From Streptomyces narbonensis (GTDB lineage Bacteria; Actinomycetota; Actinomycetes; Streptomycetales; Streptomycetaceae): a DNA stretch of 64,000 nt. This document shows positions 59,000 through 64,000 of the stretch, one piece after another (position 1 is the stretch's first letter; each line of letters opens with the position of its first letter). The translations under genes and the position numbers were made by a program. Below the pieces are notes generated by a model. That model was not told the origin of the DNA, made no database searches, and saw only the letters and a program-made list of their open reading frames with translations. The stretch is from assembly GCF_014649015.1 (NCBI RefSeq), contig NZ_BMSF01000003.1, positions 372,001 through 436,000 on the forward strand, read 5' to 3'.

Positions 59000-60799
59000 A
59001 TGTCGGTTTCCGTAACCCTGCCGGCGCTCGGCGAGAGCGTCACCGAGGGCACCGTCACCCGCTGGCTCAAGGCCGAGGGTGAGCGTGTCGAGGCCGACGA
59101 GCCGCTGCTCGAGGTCTCGACCGACAAGGTCGACACCGAGATCCCCGCCCCCGCCTCGGGCATCCTGGCCTCCATCAAGGTCGCCGAGGACGAGACGGTC
59201 GAGGTCGGCGCCGAGCTGGCCATCATCGACGACGGCACGGGCGCCCCGGCCCCGGCCGCCGCTCCCGCCGCCGAGGCCGCTCCGGCTCCGGCCGCCGCCC
59301 CGGCCCCGGTGGCCGAGGCCCCGGCCGCCCCGGCGCCGGTCGCCGAGGCCCCCGCCGCGGCTCCGGCCGGCGGCGCCGCCGGTACGGACGTCGTGCTGCC
59401 CGCGCTGGGCGAGTCCGTGACCGAGGGCACCGTGACCCGCTGGTTGAAGTCGGTCGGCGAGAGCGTCGAGGCCGACGAGCCGCTGCTCGAGGTCTCCACG
59501 GACAAGGTCGACACCGAGATCCCGGCCCCGGTCTCCGGTGTCCTCCTGGAGATCGTCGTCGCCGAGGACGAGTCCGCCGAGGTCGGCGCCAAGCTGGCCG
59601 TCATCGGTGCCGCGGGTGCCGCTCCGGCCGCCCCCGCCGCCCCGGCTCCGGCCGCCGCTCCGGCCCCGGCCGCCCCGGCGGCTCCCGTCGCCGCCCCGGC
59701 TCCGGTGGCCCCGGCCGCCCCCGCCGCGGCTCCGGTGGCCCCGGCCGCCCCCGCCGCGGCTCCCGCGCCGGTGGCTCCGGCCGCCCCCGTGGCCGCTCCG
59801 GCCCCGGCCGCGCCGGCCGCCCCGTCCATCGCCCCGGCGCTGGTCACCCCGGTCGCCCCGGCCGAGGACGGCGCGTACGTGACCCCGCTGGTCCGCAAGC
59901 TCGCCACCGAGAACGGTGTCGACCTGGCGGCCGTCAAGGGCTCGGGCGTCGGCGGTCGCATCCGCAAGCAGGACGTCCTCGCGGCCGCCGAGGCCAAGAA
60001 GGCCGCTGCCGCCCCCGTCGCCGCTCCGGCCGCTCCGGCCGCCGCCGCGAAGGCTCCGGCCCTCGCGGTCTCCCCGCTGCGCGGTCAGACCGTCAAGATG
60101 ACCCGCATGCGCAAGGTCATCGGCGACAACATGATGAAGGCGCTGCACGGCCAGGCCCAGCTGACCTCGGTCGTCGAGGTCGACATCACGAAGCTGATGA
60201 AGCTGCGCGCCCGCGCCAAGGACGCGTTCGCGGCTCGTGAGGGCGTCAAGCTCTCGCCGATGCCGTTCTTCGTCAAGGCGGCGGCCCAGGCGCTGAAGGC
60301 CTTCCCGGTCATCAACGCCCGGATCAACGAGGACGAGGGCACGATCACCTACTTCGACACCGAGAACATCGGTATCGCGGTGGACTCCGAGAAGGGTCTG
60401 ATGACCCCGGTCATCAAGGGTGCGGGCGACCTCAACATCGCCGGCATCTCGAAGAAGACCGCGGAGCTGGCCGGCGCCGTGCGCGCCAGCAAGATCACGC
60501 CGGACGACCTCGCCGGTGCGACCTTCACCATCTCCAACACCGGTTCGCGCGGCGCGCTGTTCGACACGATCATCGTGCCCCCGAACCAGGTCGCCATCCT
60601 GGGCATCGGCGCCACCGTGCGCCGCCCGGTCGTCATCAACCACCCGGACCTGGGTGAGACGATCGCGGTCCGCGACATGACGTACGTCGCCCTGTCCTAC
60701 GACCACCGTCTGGTGGACGGCGCCGACGCCGCCCGCTACCTGACGGCCGTCAAGGCGATCCTCGAGGCCGGCGAGTTCGAGGTCGACCTCGGCCTGTAA
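59000..60799 (+). CDS. sucB: Dihydrolipoamide acyltransferase (E2) with two lipoyl domains
   Basis: This 599-aa protein has lipoyl domain 1 (residues 2-76, lysine in [13 protein letters not shown]) and lipoyl domain 2 (about 132-206, same motif). A long Ala/Pro linker with an exact 30-bp tandem repeat (59701-59760) follows, then the E3-binding domain ([20 protein letters not shown], about 292-327) and the catalytic core ending [18 protein letters not shown] (His about 567). The named symbol follows Streptomyces usage; in actinobacteria this E2 usually serves pyruvate dehydrogenase with AceE. ATG 59000 has TAGGAG upstream. A terminator and a regulator gene follow. Confidence 0.92.
   Translation: MSVSVTLPALGESVTEGTVTRWLKAEGERVEADEPLLEVSTDKVDTEIPAPASGILASIKVAEDETVEVGAELAIIDDGTGAPAPAAAPAAEAAPAPAAAPAPVAEAPAAPAPVAEAPAAAPAGGAAGTDVVLPALGESVTEGTVTRWLKSVGESVEADEPLLEVSTDKVDTEIPAPVSGVLLEIVVAEDESAEVGAKLAVIGAAGAAPAAPAAPAPAAAPAPAAPAAPVAAPAPVAPAAPAAAPVAPAAPAAAPAPVAPAAPVAAPAPAAPAAPSIAPALVTPVAPAEDGAYVTPLVRKLATENGVDLAAVKGSGVGGRIRKQDVLAAAEAKKAAAAPVAAPAAPAAAAKAPALAVSPLRGQTVKMTRMRKVIGDNMMKALHGQAQLTSVVEVDITKLMKLRARAKDAFAAREGVKLSPMPFFVKAAAQALKAFPVINARINEDEGTITYFDTENIGIAVDSEKGLMTPVIKGAGDLNIAGISKKTAELAGAVRASKITPDDLAGATFTISNTGSRGALFDTIIVPPNQVAILGIGATVRRPVVINHPDLGETIAVRDMTYVALSYDHRLVDGADAARYLTAVKAILEAGEFEVDLGL
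59701..59760 (+). repeat. 30-bp exact tandem duplication in the E2 linker
   Basis: 59701-59730 and 59731-59760 are identical. They encode the Ala/Pro/Val-rich flexible linker after the second lipoyl domain and keep the reading frame. Confidence 0.95.
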
Positions 60800-60847
60800 G
60801 GCCATGTGAGGGCCCGTTGCCCGCTGGCAACGTAACGAGCCTCACCT

Positions 60848-60889
60848 GCGGCGCCCCCGCCCGGAAGTGTTTCCGGACGGGGGCGCCGC
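60848..60889 (+). terminator. Terminator after sucB
   Basis: A 19-bp stem has one mismatch (60848-60866 with 60871-60889) and a GTGT loop, 48 bases past the sucB stop and 39 bases before the GntR start. Confidence 0.85.
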
Positions 60890-60927
60890 CGTATTGTCTA
60901 AGGGTCAACACTCCCCGAGGAGCCTTC

Positions 60928-61551
60928 ATGACCGTCCCCGTCGTCCACTCGCTGCGCGAACAGATCCGCGAGCACATCGTGGAGGGGATCGTCAGCGGCC
61001 GCTGGAAGCCGGGAGAGCGCATCGTGGAGCGCAGGATCGCGACGGAGCTGGAGGTCAGCCAGACCCCGGTCCGCGAGGCCCTGCGCGAGCTGGAGTCCCT
61101 GCGCCTGATCGAGTCGGCCCCCAACAAGGGCGTCCGGGTCCGCAATCTGACCGCGGCCGACCTGGAGGAGAGCTACCCCGTACGCGCCGGTCTGGAGCAG
61201 ATCGCGGCCGAGCTGGCCGCCGGCCGTCTGGCGACGGACTGCTCGGCCCTGGAGCCGCACGTGACGGCCCTGTACGAGGCGGACGCGACCGCCGACGGCA
61301 CGGCGCAGGTGCGGCACACGGTGGCCTTCCACCGGGAGCTGGTGAAGGCCGCCGGGAACGGCGTGCTGCTGCACACCTGGGAGACGCTCGGCATCGAGGT
61401 CTTCACGGCCCTGTCGATCCGCTGGCTCGGCACGGTCCAGAAGTCGTACGCGGAAGAGCACCAGGAGCTCGTGGAGGCCTTCCGCAGGGGCGACCCGAAC
61501 ATCGGGGCGCTCGTGAAGGCCCACGTCCTGGGCTGCGCTCCGCGCGCCTGA
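60928..61551 (+). CDS. GntR-family (FadR/PdhR-like) transcriptional regulator
   Basis: This 207-aa protein has a winged helix at residues 5-72 (LREQIREHIVEGIVSGRWKPG, then VSQTPVREALRELESLRLIE) and a FadR-type FCD C-terminal domain (HVTALYEADATAD, TVAFHRELVKAAGNG, with conserved Asp/His for metal or ligand). The position between the E2/E3 genes and aceE copies E. coli pdhR, a pyruvate-sensing GntR repressor. It is a strong candidate to control aceE and lpdA-sucB. ATG 60928 follows GAGGAG. Confidence 0.9.
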   Translation: MTVPVVHSLREQIREHIVEGIVSGRWKPGERIVERRIATELEVSQTPVREALRELESLRLIESAPNKGVRVRNLTAADLEESYPVRAGLEQIAAELAAGRLATDCSALEPHVTALYEADATADGTAQVRHTVAFHRELVKAAGNGVLLHTWETLGIEVFTALSIRWLGTVQKSYAEEHQELVEAFRRGDPNIGALVKAHVLGCAPRA

Positions 61552-61679
61552 CGCCTCCCCCGTTCCGCTGCCGGAACCGAGCGGGTCCGCCCTCCGGGTG
61601 GGCCCGCTCATTCGTGCGAGTACCCCCTCAGACGACCGCTCCCACCTGCGAGAACTAGCCGGAATCGAGTCGTTTGCGA

Positions 61680-61714
61680 GGCACCCGGTGCCCTTCTTCG
61701 CGGCACCCTGTGCC
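61680..61714 (+). promoter_or_regulatory. Tandem palindromic operators upstream of aceE
   Basis: GGCACCCGGTGCC (61680-61692) and GGCACCCTGTGCC (61702-61714) are 13-bp palindromes with centres exactly 22 bases apart, two helical turns. They lie about 40 bases upstream of the probable -35 element, suitable for cooperative binding by an activator or repressor. Confidence 0.55.
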
Positions 61715-61752
61715 GACTTTCTCGATCTGAAGAGGTTTTCCCCTTCAACCCT

Positions 61753-61781
61753 TTGATCGATCATCGATCGCCGGTTTACAG
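61753..61781 (+). promoter_or_regulatory. Candidate aceE promoter with embedded palindrome
   Basis: TTGATC (61753-61758) and TTACAG (61776-61781) are spaced by 17 bases. The spacer holds the palindrome GATCGAT-C-ATCGATC (61755-61769). Transcription would start about 80 bases before the aceE start. Confidence 0.5.
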
Positions 61782-61870
61782 TCTTCGGCGGGCCGTCACC
61801 CGGCCCTTCGCCCTGTCCTGCCAGACAAGGCCCCCTTTTCTCCACCCCACCTGTCCGGAAGGCGGCGATC

Positions 61871-64000
61871 ATGACCGATCCCGTAGGCAAGATTCCGAGC
61901 GAGCTCGACCAGCTCCCGGACCGTGACACCGAGGAGACCGCCGAGTGGGCGGCCTCCCTGGACGCCGTCACCAAGGCCGCCGGCCCTCACCGGGCCGCCT
62001 ACCTGATGCGCCGCACGCTCCAGCACGCCGAGGGCGCGGGCCTCGCCCTGCCCAAGCTGCTGGAGACGGACTACGTCAACACGATCCCCACCTCCGCGGA
62101 GCCGTCGATCGCCGAGTCCGGCGGCGACGAGGCGCTGGAGCGCAGGATCACCGCCTGGAACCGCTGGAACGCGGCCGCGATGGTCACCCGCGGCTCGAAG
62201 TACGGCGTCGGCGGCCACATCGCCACCTTCGCCTCGGCGGCCTGGCTCTACGAGACCGGCTTCAACCACTTCTTCCAGGGCAAGGAAGCCGACGGTTCCG
62301 GCGACCAGCTCTTCATCCAGGGCCACGCCTCCCCGGGCATCTACGCCCGCGCCTTCCTCGACGGCCGCCTGAACGAGGCCCACCTCGACAACTTCCGGCA
62401 GGAGTCCGGCGGCAACGGCCTGCCCTCTTACCCGCACCCGCGCCGACTGCCCTGGCTGTGGGAGTTCCCCACCGTCTCCATGGGCCTCGGCCCGCTCTCC
62501 GCGATCTACCAGGCACGCTTCAACCGCTACCTGACGAACCGTTCCATCAAGGACGTCTCCGCGTCCCACGTGTGGGCCTTCCTCGGTGACGGCGAGATGG
62601 ACGAGCCCGAGTCGACGGCGGCCCTCGCGCTCGCCGCCCGCGAGGGTCTGGACAACCTCACCTTCGTCATCAACTGCAACCTGCAGCGCCTCGACGGCCC
62701 GGTCCGCGCCAACTTCAAGATCGTGCAGGAGCTGGAGGCCCAGTTCCGCGGCGCCGGCTGGAACGTCGTGAAGTCGCTGTGGGGCAACGCCTGGGACGAG
62801 CTGTTCGCGCTCGACACCACCGGCGCCCTCGTCCGCCGCCTCCGCGAGGTGCCGGACGCGCAGGTCCAGACGTACCAGACCCGCGACGCCGCCTACATCC
62901 GCCAGGACTTCTTCGGCAAGGACCCGGCGCTCGTCGCGATGGCGCAGCTGCTGAGCGACGACAAGATCCTCGAGTGCTTCCACCTCTCCCGCGGTGGCCA
63001 CGAGCCGCGCAAGGTGTACGCCGCGTACAAGGCCGCCCTGGAGTTCAAGGGCGCGCCGACGGTCATCCTCGCGCAGACCGTCAAGGGCTTCACCCTCGGT
63101 GAGGGCTTCGCGTCGAAGAACGCGAACCACCAGATGAAGAAGCTGACGACCGACGAGTTCAAGAACATGCGTGACCTTCTGGAGCTGCCGATCTCGGACG
63201 CGCAGTTCGTCGACGGCCAGGTGCCCTACGGCCACCCCGGCGCCGACTCCCCCGAGGTCCGCTACCTCCAGGAGCGCCGCGCGGCGCTCGGCGGCCCGGC
63301 CCCGGCCCGCCGCACCCACGCGCTGCCCGCGCTGCCGGCCCCGGCCGACAAGGCGTTCACGGCCTTCGACAAGGGCTCCGGCTCGCAGTCGATGGCGACG
63401 ACGATGGCCTTCGTGCGACTGATCAAGGACCTGATCCGCGACAAGGAGACCGGCAAGCGCTGGGTCCCGATCGTCCCGGACGAGGCCCGTACCTTCGGTA
63501 TGGAGTCACTGTTCCCGTCGCTCGGCATCTACTCGCCGAAGGGCCAGACGTACGAGCCGGTCGACCGCGACCAGCTGATGTACTACAAGGAGGCCAAGAA
63601 CGGCCAGATCCTCAACGAGGGGATCACCGAGGCCGGTTCGATGGCCGACTTCATCGCCGCTTCCACCGCGTACTCCACGCACGGCGAGGCGATGATCCCG
63701 TTCTACATCTTCTACTCGATGTTCGGCTGGCAGCGGACCGCCGACCAGATGTGGCAGCTCGGCGACCAGCTCGGCCGCGGCTTCCTCGTCGGCGCGACCG
63801 CCGGCCGCACCACGCTGACCGGTGAGGGCCTCCAGCACGCCGACGGCCACTCGCCGGTGATCGCGGCGACGAACCCGGCGGCGCTGACCTACGACCCGGC
63901 GTTCGCGTACGAGGTCGCCGTCATCGTCAAGGAGGGTCTGCGCCGGATGTACGGCGAGGCCGCCGAGGGCGAGGACCAGAACGTCTTCTACTACCTGACG
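61871..64000 (+). CDS. aceE: Pyruvate dehydrogenase E1 component, homodimeric type (3' end outside window)
   Basis: 710 codons are present and the gene runs off the right edge; the full protein is usually about 900 residues. The start is ATG 61871 ([20 protein letters not shown]). The thiamine diphosphate site is [10 protein letters not shown] (about residue 239) to [10 protein letters not shown] (about 262). The [12 protein letters not shown] and [14 protein letters not shown] segments are typical of the E. coli AceE type. It decarboxylates pyruvate and loads acetyl groups on E2 lipoyl arms; E2 and E3 are encoded at 59000 and 57548. Confidence 0.96.
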   Translation, partial: MTDPVGKIPSELDQLPDRDTEETAEWAASLDAVTKAAGPHRAAYLMRRTLQHAEGAGLALPKLLETDYVNTIPTSAEPSIAESGGDEALERRITAWNRWNAAAMVTRGSKYGVGGHIATFASAAWLYETGFNHFFQGKEADGSGDQLFIQGHASPGIYARAFLDGRLNEAHLDNFRQESGGNGLPSYPHPRRLPWLWEFPTVSMGLGPLSAIYQARFNRYLTNRSIKDVSASHVWAFLGDGEMDEPESTAALALAAREGLDNLTFVINCNLQRLDGPVRANFKIVQELEAQFRGAGWNVVKSLWGNAWDELFALDTTGALVRRLREVPDAQVQTYQTRDAAYIRQDFFGKDPALVAMAQLLSDDKILECFHLSRGGHEPRKVYAAYKAALEFKGAPTVILAQTVKGFTLGEGFASKNANHQMKKLTTDEFKNMRDLLELPISDAQFVDGQVPYGHPGADSPEVRYLQERRAALGGPAPARRTHALPALPAPADKAFTAFDKGSGSQSMATTMAFVRLIKDLIRDKETGKRWVPIVPDEARTFGMESLFPSLGIYSPKGQTYEPVDRDQLMYYKEAKNGQILNEGITEAGSMADFIAASTAYSTHGEAMIPFYIFYSMFGWQRTADQMWQLGDQLGRGFLVGATAGRTTLTGEGLQHADGHSPVIAATNPAALTYDPAFAYEVAVIVKEGLRRMYGEAAEGEDQNVFYYLT

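Overview
The window is chromosomal DNA from a Streptomyces-type actinomycete. The evidence is very high GC with strong third-position GC bias, frequent GTG/TTG starts, 4-base ATGA/GTGA gene overlaps, long GC-rich hairpin terminators, and a split cta/qcr respiratory locus with a cytochrome-cc QcrC. From memory, the gene order resembles the conserved core around SCO2125-SCO2183 of S. coelicolor; I could not check this by alignment. No rRNA, tRNA, CRISPR array, intact insertion sequence or prophage was seen.

Layout. Positions 1-8.9 kb hold an SRPBCC protein fragment, a metallophosphoesterase, a long-chain acyl-CoA ligase, a PimB-like mannosyltransferase facing a GT87 membrane protein, and a MATE exporter divergent from its probable PadR repressor across a palindrome, then a metallopeptidase-like lipoprotein. 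Positions 8.9-14.3 kb hold two secreted NlpC/P60 endopeptidases (the second behind a structured leader), a YacP-like NYN protein, a rhomboid protease and a stand-alone Lrp ligand-binding domain. At 14.3-16.1 kb a class V aminotransferase lies behind a clear SAM-IV riboswitch, with a possible 6-codon upstream ORF between them. Positions 16.2-26.6 kb hold trpD and the genes of the bcc:aa3 respiratory supercomplex (qcrCAB-ctaE and ctaCDF), separated by a degenerate receiver protein and an L,D-transpeptidase.

Positions 27.1-33.4 kb hold a cysteine desulfurase-TusA fusion, a PfkB sugar/nucleoside kinase, a membrane-anchored protein of unknown role, an ErpA-type Fe-S carrier and quinolinate synthase NadA (itself an Fe-S enzyme). 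Positions 33.5-40 kb hold an RND exporter next to a two-component system, then pspA with its partner. Positions 40.2-48.8 kb hold cobalamin nucleotide-loop genes (an MBL-CobU fusion, cobT, cobS) mixed with membrane proteins, and a 177-bp MITE-like hairpin element.

The most interesting region is 48.8-55.4 kb: a tight five-gene operon encoding a secreted CE18/CE4-like deacetylase, a PelF-like GT4 glycosyltransferase, a multispanning membrane protein, a spherulin-4 (GH135-like) protein and a GH114 lipoprotein. This enzyme set matches the fungal galactosaminogalactan cluster (Gtb3, Agd3, Sph3, Ega3) and parts of the bacterial Pel system, and suggests a cationic, partly deacetylated galactosamine-containing exopolysaccharide. 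The window ends with central metabolism: leucyl aminopeptidase, lipoamide dehydrogenase, a two-lipoyl E2, a GntR/PdhR-like regulator and the start of pyruvate dehydrogenase E1 (aceE), which has a tandem palindromic operator-like region upstream.
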